In this document: positions 1-8,806 of the stretch, piece after piece
Position numbering within the stretch: the stretch's first letter is position 1
Layout: each line of letters opens with the position of its first letter
Source: Geobacter sp. UBA698
GTDB taxonomy: Bacteria; Desulfobacterota; Desulfuromonadia; Geobacterales; Pseudopelobacteraceae
Reading direction: 5' to 3'
NCBI GenBank assembly: GCA_002298925.1
Contig: DBMM01000065.1
Location: 1-64,000 of the forward strand
DNA: 64,000 nt
Position numbers and translations under genes: made by a program
Notes under the pieces: model-generated
What the model was told of the DNA's origin: nothing
The model's input: the letters and a program-made list of their open reading frames with translations, nothing else
The model's database searches: none

Positions 1-167
1 GCGGTTTTGGCATTCTTGATGTCTGAAACCGCAGCAGAGTTAAAACCTTTCTGCCGATAGGCAGAGAACTGCGGGATGGCGATGGCGGCCAGGATGCCGA
101 TGATCGCGACGACGATCAAGAGCTCGATCAGGGTAAAACCTTTACTGTTACGCATTTTGTTTAACAT
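1..167 (-). CDS. pilA: Type IV pilin PilA (major pilin, 5' end only; gene continues beyond the left edge)
   Basis: The reading frame begins at an ATG at 167 with a good ribosome site (AAGGAG, 13 bases upstream) and stays open to base 1, giving 55 codons. The N-terminus has a short basic leader ending in Gly at residue 10, then Phe at +1 and Glu at +5, followed by a hydrophobic helix (TLIELLIVVAIIGILAAIAI). This is the class III signal cut and methylated by prepilin peptidase PilD. The following residues (PQFSAYRQKGFNSAA) match the short Geobacter-type pilin, whose filaments are assembled at the inner membrane. It lies directly downstream of pilR and of a sigma-54 promoter, so PilR control is expected. 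The C-terminal half, which would show whether it is the short aromatic-rich form, is outside the window. Confidence 0.95.
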   Translation of the reverse strand, partial: MLNKMRNSKGFTLIELLIVVAIIGILAAIAIPQFSAYRQKGFNSAAVSDIKNAKT

Positions 168-245
168 TTTGTTTCTCCTTTCTTTTTTTTGTGTTTGTCT
201 GGGAGCCAGGTGTGGGATTCAGTTAACTGCTTATGTCAATCACTT

Positions 246-261
246 AGCAAAAGCCGGGCCA
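246..261 (-). promoter_or_regulatory. Sigma-54 promoter of pilA
   Basis: Read on the minus strand, TGGCCC then five bases then TTGCT gives the -24/-12 pair with exact sigma-54 spacing (consensus TGGCAC-N5-TTGCW; one mismatch in the -24 box). Transcription would start near 235, about 68 bases before the pilA ATG. The adjacent upstream gene encodes a sigma-54 activator (PilR), which fits the known sigma-54/PilR control of pilin genes. The 262-368 stretch upstream would hold PilR binding sites; I did not assign them. Confidence 0.8.
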
Positions 262-368
262 ATATTATGTTCATCCATAACTCACCAAAATAACGTTACT
301 TACGTAGGAAGTCAGACATGAGTCCACTTAACAATAACCATGTCCGTCACACCAGCTGACAATTATCG

Positions 369-1751
369 TCACTCACCATCCGAATCCAGCCCAAACTTTG
401 CCAGACGATAACGAAACGACCGGAACGTCATCCCCAGCAACTCGGCCGCCTTTTTCTTGGCTCCGCTGGTTCTCTCCAACGCCTTCAGCAGATACTGTTT
501 CTCCAGCCCTTCCAGCAACGGTTCCAAGGCCAACCCCTCTTCGGGAATTAGAGCCTCTTCCGTATTCAGACAGGGGGTTCGGCCGGCAAAGACCTGTTTG
601 GGCAGATTCCCCTCGGTTATGACCGAATCGTCCAGGATCAAACTGCGTTCGACGATATTTTCAAGTTCCCGGATGTTGCCGGGGAATGCATAGTTCATCA
701 GGGCTTTGAGTGCGGCCGGCGTGATGGTTTCACAACGCTTTGTCTTTTTGGTGCTGTATTTGTGAAAGAAATAATCCGCCAGAACCGGGATATCCTCGAT
801 GCGCTCCCGCAGGGGCGGCAGGAGAATCTGGACGACATTGATGCGATAGAAGAGGTCTTCGCGAAAACCACCGTTTATGACCTGTTCCTGAAGATCACGG
901 TTGGTTGCGGTCAGGATGCGCACATCGGTTTTCTGAACCTTGTCTCCGCCCACTCGCCGGAATTCGCGTTCCTGCACTACCCGCAGCAGTTTGGTCTGCA
1001 TCAGCAGCGGCAGTTCTCCGATTTCGTCCAGAAACAGGGTACCCCCTTCGGCCTGTTCGAACAGACCGGGCCGGTCCGCAACCGCTCCGGTGAAGGCACC
1101 TTTTTTATGGCCAAAAAGCTCGCTTTCGATCAGCGTCTCCGGAATGGCGCCGCAGTTGACCGCCACAAAAGGCTTATTACTGCGGGGACTGCAGTTATGG
1201 ATGGCACGGGCCGCCAGCTCTTTGCCGGTGCCGCTCTCTCCCTGGATGATTACAGAACTGCTGCTGGGCGCCACCTTCTGGATCAGCGAAAAAATCTCCT
1301 TCATCTTGGGGCTGGTGCCGATAATGCCGCAGAAGCTGTCCCGCTGCTGAACACTCTGTTTGAGCAAAGTATTTTCCCGTTTAAGGTCGCTTTTTTCCAG
1401 GGCATTACGGATCAGAACCTTGATCTCCTCGATCTTGAACGGCTTGGCAATGTAATCATAGGCCCCCAGTTTCATGGCCTCCACCGCCTGCTCGGTCTCG
1501 GAATAGGCGGTCATCATCAGCACGGCCGTATCGGGTGCCAATGATTTTACCCGCGTCAGCAGGTCGATGCCGCTCAAACCTGGCATCTGAACATCGGAGA
1601 TGATCAGATCAAACAGATTGCTCTCCATCATGGCCAGGGCCTGCTCGGCGCTGTCTGCGGCAAAAGCCTGGTACCCCTCCCGCTCCAGCAGAATGGCGAG
1701 GAACTCGCGCATGCTCAGTTCGTCATCAACAACCAGAATTTTAGTAGTCAT
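369..1751 (-). CDS. pilR: PilR, sigma-54-dependent response regulator of pilin transcription
   Basis: 460 residues from the ATG at 1751, which has an AAGGAAAG ribosome site; an ATG ten codons earlier lacks one. Receiver domain (about 1-120) has the acidic pair D9-D10 and phosphoacceptor D53. The AAA+ domain shows Walker A GESGTGKE, the sigma-54 contact loop GAFTGA, Walker B GGTLFLDEIGELP and the arginine-finger region. The C-terminus carries a Fis-type helix-turn-helix (AAELLGMTFRSFRYRLAKFG). It would activate the sigma-54 promoter of pilA just downstream. In other Geobacter genomes the membrane kinase gene pilS precedes pilR; here the gene before it is an ABC ATPase only 26 bases away, so the partner kinase must be elsewhere or different. 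Confidence 0.93.
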   Translation of the reverse strand: MTTKILVVDDELSMREFLAILLEREGYQAFAADSAEQALAMMESNLFDLIISDVQMPGLSGIDLLTRVKSLAPDTAVLMMTAYSETEQAVEAMKLGAYDYIAKPFKIEEIKVLIRNALEKSDLKRENTLLKQSVQQRDSFCGIIGTSPKMKEIFSLIQKVAPSSSSVIIQGESGTGKELAARAIHNCSPRSNKPFVAVNCGAIPETLIESELFGHKKGAFTGAVADRPGLFEQAEGGTLFLDEIGELPLLMQTKLLRVVQEREFRRVGGDKVQKTDVRILTATNRDLQEQVINGGFREDLFYRINVVQILLPPLRERIEDIPVLADYFFHKYSTKKTKRCETITPAALKALMNYAFPGNIRELENIVERSLILDDSVITEGNLPKQVFAGRTPCLNTEEALIPEEGLALEPLLEGLEKQYLLKALERTSGAKKKAAELLGMTFRSFRYRLAKFGLDSDGE

Positions 1752-1777
1752 GGTATTTGCTTTCCTTCGGTCTGGAA

Positions 1778-2479
1778 TCATACATCAACATCCAACAACT
1801 CGCCCTTGTCCAGATGCCTGATGACATGGGCCCTTTCGGCGGCACGCGGATCGTGGGTCACCATGATGATGGTCTTGCCGAATTCGGCATTCAGCCGGGC
1901 AATCAGGTCAAGGATTTCCTGGGCCGAAACCCGGTCAAGATCCCCGGTCGGCTCATCGGCCACTAAAATGGTGGGATCGGTCACAATCGCCCGGGCAATG
2001 GCCACCCGCTGCTGCTGACCGCCGGATAGCTGGGAGGGGTAATGTTCCATGCGATCGGACAGACCCACAATCGACAGAACAGTCTCGACATGCTCGCGTC
2101 GTTCGCGGCGTGAGAGAGACGTCAACAGCAGCGGCAACTCTACATTTTCAAAGGCGGTCAATACCGGGATCAGATTGTAAAACTGGAAGATGAAGCCGAC
2201 GTGGGCCGAACGCCAGCTGGCCAGCTGACCCTCGCTGAGGGTGGCAATGTCGACACCGCCCACGGTGATCGTACCGCTGTCGGCACTGTCAATGCCGGCG
2301 ATTAGATTAAGCAGGGTGCTCTTACCGGAGCCGGATGGTCCCATCAGCGCCAGAAACTCGCCCCTGGCGATATCGAAACTGATGGCGTCCAGCACTGGTA
2401 TCGACTGCTTACCGCGCCGGTAGGACTTGGAGATCTGGCGGATACTGACAACAGCCTGTTGTTCCTGGGAAGTAGTCAT
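1778..2479 (-). CDS. ABC transporter ATP-binding protein (MacB/LolD type)
   Basis: 233 residues, the size of LolD/MacB-type ATPase subunits. Walker A GPSGSGKST, Q-loop FQFYNLIPVLTAFENVELP, signature LSGGQQQRVAIARA, Walker B ILVADEPTGDLD and the switch histidine VTHD are all intact. These ATPases power FtsX-like permeases that extrude lipoproteins, macrolides or peptides with a periplasmic adaptor. The adaptor gene lies 6 bases upstream, so the two are co-transcribed. No permease gene follows; the next gene is pilR. Either the permease is encoded elsewhere or it was lost. Substrate unknown. Confidence 0.9.
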   Translation of the reverse strand: MTTSQEQQAVVSIRQISKSYRRGKQSIPVLDAISFDIARGEFLALMGPSGSGKSTLLNLIAGIDSADSGTITVGGVDIATLSEGQLASWRSAHVGFIFQFYNLIPVLTAFENVELPLLLTSLSRRERREHVETVLSIVGLSDRMEHYPSQLSGGQQQRVAIARAIVTDPTILVADEPTGDLDRVSAQEILDLIARLNAEFGKTIIMVTHDPRAAERAHVIRHLDKGELLDVDV

Positions 2480-2485
2480 GACGAG

Positions 2486-3697
2486 CTACTTCTTCTCCGC
2501 CAGTTTGATTCGGGCGCCGTCCTTGAGCTTGTCCAGCGGAGTGAGAACGATCTTGTCCCCCGACTTGACGCCGCTGATCTCCACCAGGTCGCCCAGACGA
2601 GCCCCACGGGAAACAGGAGTGAAGGCAACCTTGTCGACGACTACACGGTAAACCCCCTCACGGACGCCGGATCTGGCGATGGCGGCGGGATTAATGGCAA
2701 TGCGTGGCTGCTGCTCTTCCGGTTTCGCTTCCCGCTCCAGAAAGGCGACCTTGACGCCCATTTCCGGCAGGATGCGGCTGTCACGGTCCACAAAACGGAC
2801 TTTGACCATGACCGAAGCCTTGCTGCGGTCGGCGGTCGGTACAATCGTGTGAATGACACCGCGGAAGCGCACATTGGGCAGGGCGTCCAGGGTAATAACG
2901 CAGGGTTGTCCTTTTCTGATCAGCCCCAGATTGGCCTCGGCCACATCGGCCTCAACCTGCAATGAATCCATATCGGCAATGGTAAACACAGCTGCCTTGG
3001 CATTGGCTGCCGCCCCCAGGGGGGTGATAATGTCGCCCACATCAGCGTTTTTAGTCAGAACGACTGCATCGAAGGGTGCCCTGATCAGGCTGTAGTCGTA
3101 GGCGATGCGCGCGCCCTTCAAAGTCTCCAGGCTGTTCTGCAAAGCGGCCTGCCCTCCGTTAACTGCAGCGTTAAGCCGTTTATAGCGAGATTGAGCCGCG
3201 TCAAATTCGGCCTGGGCCACTATGCCATGCTTGAGCAGTTCGCGCTGGCGGTCAAACGCCAGAGCGGCATCTTCCTGATCAGCCCTGGCCTGTTCCAGCG
3301 CAGCTCTGGCGCTCTGCACGGCAGACTCTCCCTGGCGAATGGCAGCGTCCAGATCACGATTCTCCAGTCTGGCAATCACCTGGCCGGCGGTGACGCGGCT
3401 CCCCTCTTCCACCCCCAGCCATTCCAGCCGGCCGGTGATTTTGGAGGCCACCGCCGCCTTGCGCTGGGCCGCCACATACCCGCTGGCATTCAACAAGGTA
3501 AAGGATTGGGTGGGATAAACCTGGACCACGGAGGTGGTTTCTATGGTGACAGGCTGGCTGCGCACGATTATCACAACCACAGCAAAAACCATCAGCGCCA
3601 GAAACAACCAGGCAGCCCGCCGCCAGCGCCGGCTTCCGGCGGCACCGGAATAGCGGGATTTATCAATCGTGAGCTTGTCAAGTGAATCAGCAGACAT
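2486..3697 (-). CDS. Efflux transporter periplasmic adaptor subunit (HlyD/MacA-type membrane fusion protein)
   Basis: 403 residues. A single N-terminal membrane segment (about 28-46, AWLFLALMVFAVVVIIV) anchors a periplasmic protein. The barrel-sandwich half-motif (GYVAAQRKAAVASKITGRLE, VEEGSRVTAGQVIARL), a coiled-coil hairpin rich in Ala/Gln (about 110-190), the second lipoyl half (YSLIRAPFDAVVLTKNADVG) and beta-barrel (VTPVSRGARLGDLVEISG) follow in adaptor order. It links an inner-membrane transporter to an outer-membrane channel. It forms an operon with the ABC ATPase downstream (6-bp gap). A missing permease makes the assembled pump uncertain. Confidence 0.9.
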   Translation of the reverse strand: MSADSLDKLTIDKSRYSGAAGSRRWRRAAWLFLALMVFAVVVIIVRSQPVTIETTSVVQVYPTQSFTLLNASGYVAAQRKAAVASKITGRLEWLGVEEGSRVTAGQVIARLENRDLDAAIRQGESAVQSARAALEQARADQEDAALAFDRQRELLKHGIVAQAEFDAAQSRYKRLNAAVNGGQAALQNSLETLKGARIAYDYSLIRAPFDAVVLTKNADVGDIITPLGAAANAKAAVFTIADMDSLQVEADVAEANLGLIRKGQPCVITLDALPNVRFRGVIHTIVPTADRSKASVMVKVRFVDRDSRILPEMGVKVAFLEREAKPEEQQPRIAINPAAIARSGVREGVYRVVVDKVAFTPVSRGARLGDLVEISGVKSGDKIVLTPLDKLKDGARIKLAEKK

Positions 3698-3990
3698 GAA
3701 CAGCTACTCCCATGACGTTGTTAAAGCACTGCCGGATGGAACGACACTACTGTCATACCACTATTGTTTCCTATTGTGAAGCGGACCGAACTAGAAATGT
3801 TTATCGTATTTTCTTCTGCCTGCTGTATTTTTGCAAATTGATGTGTTATATAAAAAAAGCTTTAGACTTGGAGAGTCGCCGCAAACAGCTTTGTTTACTT
3901 GCAGGCCTCTGCACGACAACCTGCGAAAACGATAGCAGAGCTAGAGTTGGTACGCTTCCAACTAAAACCATTTCATGCAAGGGGGCTGTA

Positions 3991-5280
3991 ATGAGTGAGA
4001 TTGTAGATGTATACGCCAGAGAGATCCTTGATTCACGCGGCAATCCGACCCTGGAGGTCGAAGTATTCCTGGAGTCCGGTTCTTTCGGACGGGCTGCCGT
4101 TCCTTCCGGCGCTTCCACCGGAGAGCGCGAAGCCCTGGAACTGCGTGACGGCGACAAGGCACGCTATCTGGGCAAAGGTGTTCTCAAGGCGGTCGATAAT
4201 GTCAACAACGTGATTGCCGACGAACTGATCGGCATGGACGCCGACGACCAGGTCGCCATTGACATGAAAATGCTGGAGATGGACGGCACCGAATACAAGA
4301 GCAAACTGGGAGCCAACGCCATCCTGGGAGTATCCCTGGCAGTGGCCAAGGCTGCCGCCGACGAGGCCGGCCAGCCCCTTTACAAATATATCGGCGGAGC
4401 CAATGCCCGCGAACTGCCGCTGCCGATGATGAATATCATCAACGGCGGTGCCCACGCCGACAACAATGTCGACATTCAGGAATTCATGATCATGCCGGCC
4501 GGCGCCAGCAACTTTGCCGAGGCCCTGCGCATGGGAGCTGAAATCTTCCACGCTCTGAAGTCCGTACTCAAAAGCAAAGGTTACAACACCGCCGTGGGCG
4601 ACGAAGGGGGCTTCGCTCCCAACCTCAAGTCCAACGAGGAGGCCCTGGAAGTCATCATGGAGGCCATCGTCAAGGCCGGCTACAAGCCTGGCGAAGAAGT
4701 TCTGCTGGCGCTGGACGTGGCTTCATCGGAACTGTTCAAGGATGGCAAGTATACTCTTGAGAACGAAACCCAGAAGGTCAAGACCGCTGCCGAAATGGTG
4801 GACTTCTACGAAAACCTGGTTAACAAGTATCCGATCATCTCCATTGAGGACGGCATGGCTGAAAACGACTGGGACGGCTGGAAATTGCTGACCGACCGTC
4901 TCGGCAAGCGCATCCAGATCGTGGGCGACGACCTGTTCGTCACAAACCCCAAAATCCTCAAGGAAGGCATCCAGAAGGGTATCGCCAACTCGATCCTGAT
5001 CAAGCTCAACCAGATCGGCACCCTGACCGAGACCCTGGAAGCGATCGAGATGGCCAAACGGGCCGGCTACACCACGGTTATCTCCCACCGATCGGGCGAA
5101 ACCGAGGACACCACCCTGGCGGATCTGGCTGTGGCGGTCAATGCCGGACAGATCAAGACCGGCTCCCTCTGCCGTACCGACCGGGTAGCCAAATACAACC
5201 AGTTGCTGCGCATCGAGGATGAGCTTGACTCCTGTGCGATTTTCAAGGGGCACGACGTATTCTACAATGTCAAAAAATAG
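3991..5280 (+). CDS. eno: Enolase
   Basis: 429 residues, normal enolase length. It catalyses interconversion of 2-phosphoglycerate and phosphoenolpyruvate in the cytosol. The start MSEIVDVYAREILDSRGNPT matches the family and has an AAGGGGG ribosome site 6 bases upstream; the frame is open further 5' but that extension has no enolase similarity. The signature region ILIKLNQIGTLTET, the catalytic SHRSGETED loop and metal ligands in ALDVASSEL, SIEDGMAENDW and VGDDLFVTN are present. It is monocistronic: divergent from the exporter operon and closed by a strong terminator at 5304-5335. Confidence 0.98.
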   Translation: MSEIVDVYAREILDSRGNPTLEVEVFLESGSFGRAAVPSGASTGEREALELRDGDKARYLGKGVLKAVDNVNNVIADELIGMDADDQVAIDMKMLEMDGTEYKSKLGANAILGVSLAVAKAAADEAGQPLYKYIGGANARELPLPMMNIINGGAHADNNVDIQEFMIMPAGASNFAEALRMGAEIFHALKSVLKSKGYNTAVGDEGGFAPNLKSNEEALEVIMEAIVKAGYKPGEEVLLALDVASSELFKDGKYTLENETQKVKTAAEMVDFYENLVNKYPIISIEDGMAENDWDGWKLLTDRLGKRIQIVGDDLFVTNPKILKEGIQKGIANSILIKLNQIGTLTETLEAIEMAKRAGYTTVISHRSGETEDTTLADLAVAVNAGQIKTGSLCRTDRVAKYNQLLRIEDELDSCAIFKGHDVFYNVKK

Positions 5281-5303
5281 TCGTCACATTCAGATTTGAT
5301 ACT

Positions 5304-5335
5304 AAAAAAAGGCGGGGGCAACCTCGCCTTTTTTT
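5304..5335 (+). terminator. Rho-independent terminator of eno
   Basis: A GC stem GGCGGGG / CCTCGCC (one G-U pair, loop GCAA) is flanked by seven A and seven T bases, 23 bases after the enolase stop. The A and T runs also pair, so it could act in both directions. Confidence 0.9.
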
Positions 5336-5501
5336 AAGCCTTATCATGCCGGTATCACTCTAAACTTTCCAACAACTGTCGCCTTTTCTCCCAACAATAA
5401 AATTGTATTCTATAACAATTATTTTTTTGTTCCATTTTTTCGCTGATACAGGCATACATGCAGACAAGTGTTGATCATACGGTATCAAGAGGGCATGTGT
5501 C

Positions 5502-7181
5502 GTGACAAAAAATCTTCTCAGTATCGGTACCAAACTTATCCGCACGCTGTTGATTTCCGGTGCCGTTATTTCCCTGCTGGGTGTGCTGTGCCGGGAGCGC
5601 CTGCCGAATGCGGTTCCACTGATTTTTATCCTCAACTTTGTGTTTTTTGTGGCCGTAATCTGGCTCCTGGCGGTGCGCAAGCTTGTGCCGCGTGTCCGGA
5701 ATCTGGCCCAAGCAATGGACAGGGCGGCAGAGGGCAATCTGGCAGAGCGGGTTACAGATGAGACCGATGACGAATTCGGCAAGCTTAACACCAACTTCAA
5801 CAGCATGCTGGAGCGACTTTCGAGCGTTGTTAACGGAGTCCATTCTGCCACCAGGGAACTGCGCACCATCGGTATCAATGTGGGCAAGGTAGCCGAAACC
5901 GGTGTAATCGTGGCCGAACGCCAGTTCAAATCTTCGGAAAACACCAAGCAGGCCGCCCTGGAAATCAGCCGTTCGGTGGAGGCAGTTACCCGGTCCGTAG
6001 AGGGCCTGGCCGGCACCGCCGCCGACAATTCCCGCTCTGCGGGAGAGATTTCCTCGAGCATTGCCGAGATCAATAACCGTGTGGACTCCCTGGTGCAGGC
6101 CATCAAGCGCGTCAGCGACGCCATCTCCGACATGACCCGCGCACAGAAGGAGATCAACAGCAGCGTCAATAACCTGATGGGGACCTCTTCGCGTACAAAC
6201 ACCCTGGTGGGTGAGATGGACCGCTCGGTGCGACACATTGAACAGAACGCTTTGGAGTCAGCCAGTATTTCGGACAGCGTGCTCAGTGACGCCAGATCAG
6301 GCAAGCAATCAGTGGAAAGCACCATTGCCGGCATCAATGAAATCCGCAGTGCCTCACGGACCGCCCGTACCGTGATCGACAATCTGTCGCTGAAGGCCAC
6401 CGACATCGGCACCATCCTGCAGGTGATCGACGAAGTGGCGGAAAGGACCAACCTGCTGGCCCTTAACGCCTCGATCATTGCAGCCCAGGCGGGCGAACAG
6501 GGCAAAGGTTTTGCCGTGGTGGCAGATGAAATTAAAATGTTGGCGCGGCGCACCAAGGATTCTACCAGTAAGATTGCAGGTATCGTGACAGGGGTACAGC
6601 AGGAAACCGGCAAGGCGGTCGAGGCAATCAGACTTTCGGAATCGAAGGTACAGGAGGGTGAACGGCTTTCGCTCCGCTCCGGTGAAGCACTGGACAAGAT
6701 TCTGCAGGGGTTGATAAATTCCACGGGCCAGGTCAACGAAATAGCGCGGGCCACAGTGGAACATACCCGCCAGAGCGACAGCCTGCGCAACGAAATCGAA
6801 GGAATCAGCCAGATGGTTGTTCAGATCCAGGGTTCGACCACAGCCCAGACCGGAAATACCGAACTGATCAGTGGCGCGGCCCAGAACATGCTGCAGTTGG
6901 CATCCGAGGTCCGTTCGCTGGCCGGTGCCAACAATCAGGCCGGTTCGGCACTGGTCAACTCAAATGCTGCGGTCATCAGCATGATCAAAGACATCAGCAG
7001 CGCCTGCCGAAAGCAGACCACCGGCAGTGCAGCTATTGTGGACATGGCCGAAGAGCTGGCCCGATCGGCCACCGGCAACCTTGAGACCACCAAAGTCATG
7101 GAAGATGCCGTATCCAGTCTCAGTTTGCAGATCAAGGCACTGGAGCAGGAAATGTCCGGTTTGAAGACCGCCGCACACTAG
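5502..7181 (+). CDS. Methyl-accepting chemotaxis-like protein without a periplasmic sensor domain
   Basis: 559 residues from a GTG with an AGAGGG ribosome site. Two membrane helices (about 12-29 and 37-58) are joined by only about 8 residues, so there is no periplasmic ligand domain. A HAMP domain (about 58-110) and a long coiled-coil signalling domain follow. The hairpin tip (about 308-345) is recognisable (TNLLALN, AGEQGKGFAVVADEI). At the positions of the invariant Glu and Arg of the usual NAAIEAARAGE tip it has Ile326 and Gln329; in Tsr these residues (E385, R388) make trimer-of-dimers contacts. It may therefore signal differently from a normal receptor, or sense membrane state. The pgi gene follows 35 bases later; no che genes are near. 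Confidence 0.88.
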   Translation: MTKNLLSIGTKLIRTLLISGAVISLLGVLCRERLPNAVPLIFILNFVFFVAVIWLLAVRKLVPRVRNLAQAMDRAAEGNLAERVTDETDDEFGKLNTNFNSMLERLSSVVNGVHSATRELRTIGINVGKVAETGVIVAERQFKSSENTKQAALEISRSVEAVTRSVEGLAGTAADNSRSAGEISSSIAEINNRVDSLVQAIKRVSDAISDMTRAQKEINSSVNNLMGTSSRTNTLVGEMDRSVRHIEQNALESASISDSVLSDARSGKQSVESTIAGINEIRSASRTARTVIDNLSLKATDIGTILQVIDEVAERTNLLALNASIIAAQAGEQGKGFAVVADEIKMLARRTKDSTSKIAGIVTGVQQETGKAVEAIRLSESKVQEGERLSLRSGEALDKILQGLINSTGQVNEIARATVEHTRQSDSLRNEIEGISQMVVQIQGSTTAQTGNTELISGAAQNMLQLASEVRSLAGANNQAGSALVNSNAAVISMIKDISSACRKQTTGSAAIVDMAEELARSATGNLETTKVMEDAVSSLSLQIKALEQEMSGLKTAAH

Positions 7182-7216
7182 CTGCGATATTATCGACAGG
7201 CGCACAAGGAGACAGC

Positions 7217-8806
7217 ATGGACAAAACCGAATTGTGGCACCGCTACTGCCGATATCTGTGCAGCTGCCCTGAAATCGGGCTCTCACTTGATATCAGCCGG
7301 ATGATGTTTAATGACAGCTTTTTCAGCCGCATAGAGCCGGACATGCAGCAGGCCTTCTCAGCCATGCACGCTCTGGAATCTGGTACCATCGCCAACCCGG
7401 ACGAACAGCGCATGGTGGGGCATTACTGGCTGCGCAATTCCGCCCTGGCGCCAACCAGCAGCATCACTGCCGAGATCCAGGCCACCATAAGCCGCATTCT
7501 GGCCTTTGCGAATGACATTCATTCCGGGAAGATCCGGGCCTCACGTGGCCAGACCTTTGACAGACAGCTGGTGATCGGCATCGGCGGCTCGGCCCTGGGA
7601 CCACAATTCGTAGCCGATGCCCTCTGGTCGACCGAAGACCGGATGAAAACCTATTTCCTGGACAACACCGACCCGGATGGCATGGATCGCGTTTTTGCTG
7701 AACTGGGCAACAAGCTGGCCAGCACTCTGGCCATCGTGATATCCAAAAGTGGCTCCACCAAGGAGACCCGCAACGGCATGCTGGAGGCCCAGGCCGCCTT
7801 CCGCAGTGCCGGACTGGATTTTGCCCGTCAGGCTGTGGCCGTAACCGGTGAAAATAGCGAACTGGACCGACTGGCCAGTGCGGGTGGCTGGATCGAGCGC
7901 TTTCCCATGTGGGACTGGATCGGCGGACGCACTTCGGTGACCTCGGCCGTGGGTCTCTTGCCGGCGGCGCTGCAGGGCATCGATATCGCGGCGCTACTGG
8001 ATGGTGCCCGGGTCTGCGACGAAATCACCCGCCGTCCCGATACCATGCGCAATCCGGCGGCAGTGATGGCCCTGATGTGGCACCAGGCCACCGGCGGCCG
8101 CGGTCAGAAAGACATGGTCATGCTGCCCTACAAGGACCGACTGCTGCTGTTTTCACGTTACCTGCAGCAGCTGATCATGGAGTCCATCGGCAAGGAGCTG
8201 GATCTGGAAGGCAAGAGCGTCTGCCAGGGGCTGACGGTTTACGGCAACAAGGGTTCCACCGACCAGCACGCCTATGTCCAGCAGCTGCGCGAGGGAGTGT
8301 CCAATTTTTTCGTGACATTCATCGAGGTTCTTAAGGATCGTTGCGGCAGCTCAATGCAGGTCGAGGACGGCATCACCAGCGGCGATTTTCTGTTCGGCTT
8401 TCTGCAGGGCACCCGCACGGCTCTCTACGAAAATGATCGCGAATCGATGACTATTACCGTGGACAGGGTGGATGCCCGCACCATCGGCGTTCTGGTCGCC
8501 CTGTTCGAGCGCAGCGTCGGTCTGTACGCCAGCCTGATCAACATTAACGCCTATCACCAGCCGGGAGTGGAGGCGGGCAAAAAGGCGGCCGGTGTGGTGA
8601 TTTCATTGCAGAAAGAGGTTGTTGATTTGCTAAAGAGTCGGCAGCAGGAGATGACGGCGGTGGAGATCGCAGTAGAACTGGGGAAACCCGGGGAGACCGA
8701 AGCCATCTTCGCGATCCTGCGTCATCTGGCAGCCAATCCCGACCGTGGTGTGAAGGCTGCAACCGAGGGTTCAGTTGCTGACTGGAAATTCCTGCTGAAA
8801 GCTTAA
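7217..8806 (+). CDS. pgi: Glucose-6-phosphate isomerase
   Basis: 529 residues, similar to the long bacterial Pgi. It interconverts glucose-6-phosphate and fructose-6-phosphate in glycolysis/gluconeogenesis. The first SIS fold has IGGSALGPQFV and SKSGSTKET (phosphate loop), then DWIGGRTSVTSAVGLLP (family signature), GKELDLEGKS, and the signature GNKGSTDQHAYVQQLREG with the catalytic His/Gln. The ribosome site AAGGAGA precedes the ATG. Transcription may be shared with the MCP-like gene 35 bp upstream. Its stop overlaps the stop of the convergent hrpB by four bases (TTAA), leaving no room for a terminator. Confidence 0.97.
   Translation: MDKTELWHRYCRYLCSCPEIGLSLDISRMMFNDSFFSRIEPDMQQAFSAMHALESGTIANPDEQRMVGHYWLRNSALAPTSSITAEIQATISRILAFANDIHSGKIRASRGQTFDRQLVIGIGGSALGPQFVADALWSTEDRMKTYFLDNTDPDGMDRVFAELGNKLASTLAIVISKSGSTKETRNGMLEAQAAFRSAGLDFARQAVAVTGENSELDRLASAGGWIERFPMWDWIGGRTSVTSAVGLLPAALQGIDIAALLDGARVCDEITRRPDTMRNPAAVMALMWHQATGGRGQKDMVMLPYKDRLLLFSRYLQQLIMESIGKELDLEGKSVCQGLTVYGNKGSTDQHAYVQQLREGVSNFFVTFIEVLKDRCGSSMQVEDGITSGDFLFGFLQGTRTALYENDRESMTITVDRVDARTIGVLVALFERSVGLYASLININAYHQPGVEAGKKAAGVVISLQKEVVDLLKSRQQEMTAVEIAVELGKPGETEAIFAILRHLAANPDRGVKAATEGSVADWKFLLKA

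Noticed and set aside
762..1544. A long plus-strand open frame (260 codons) opposite pilR
   Set aside because: It lies fully antisense to a complete PilR with all motifs; GC-rich third positions create such shadows.
3712..3990. 93-codon N-terminal extension of enolase
   Set aside because: Not conserved in enolases; the ATG at 3991 has the ribosome site and matches the family start.
5360..6790. 476-codon minus-strand frame opposite the MCP-like gene
   Set aside because: Antisense to a coiled-coil gene; Ser/Arg-rich shadow without a start context.
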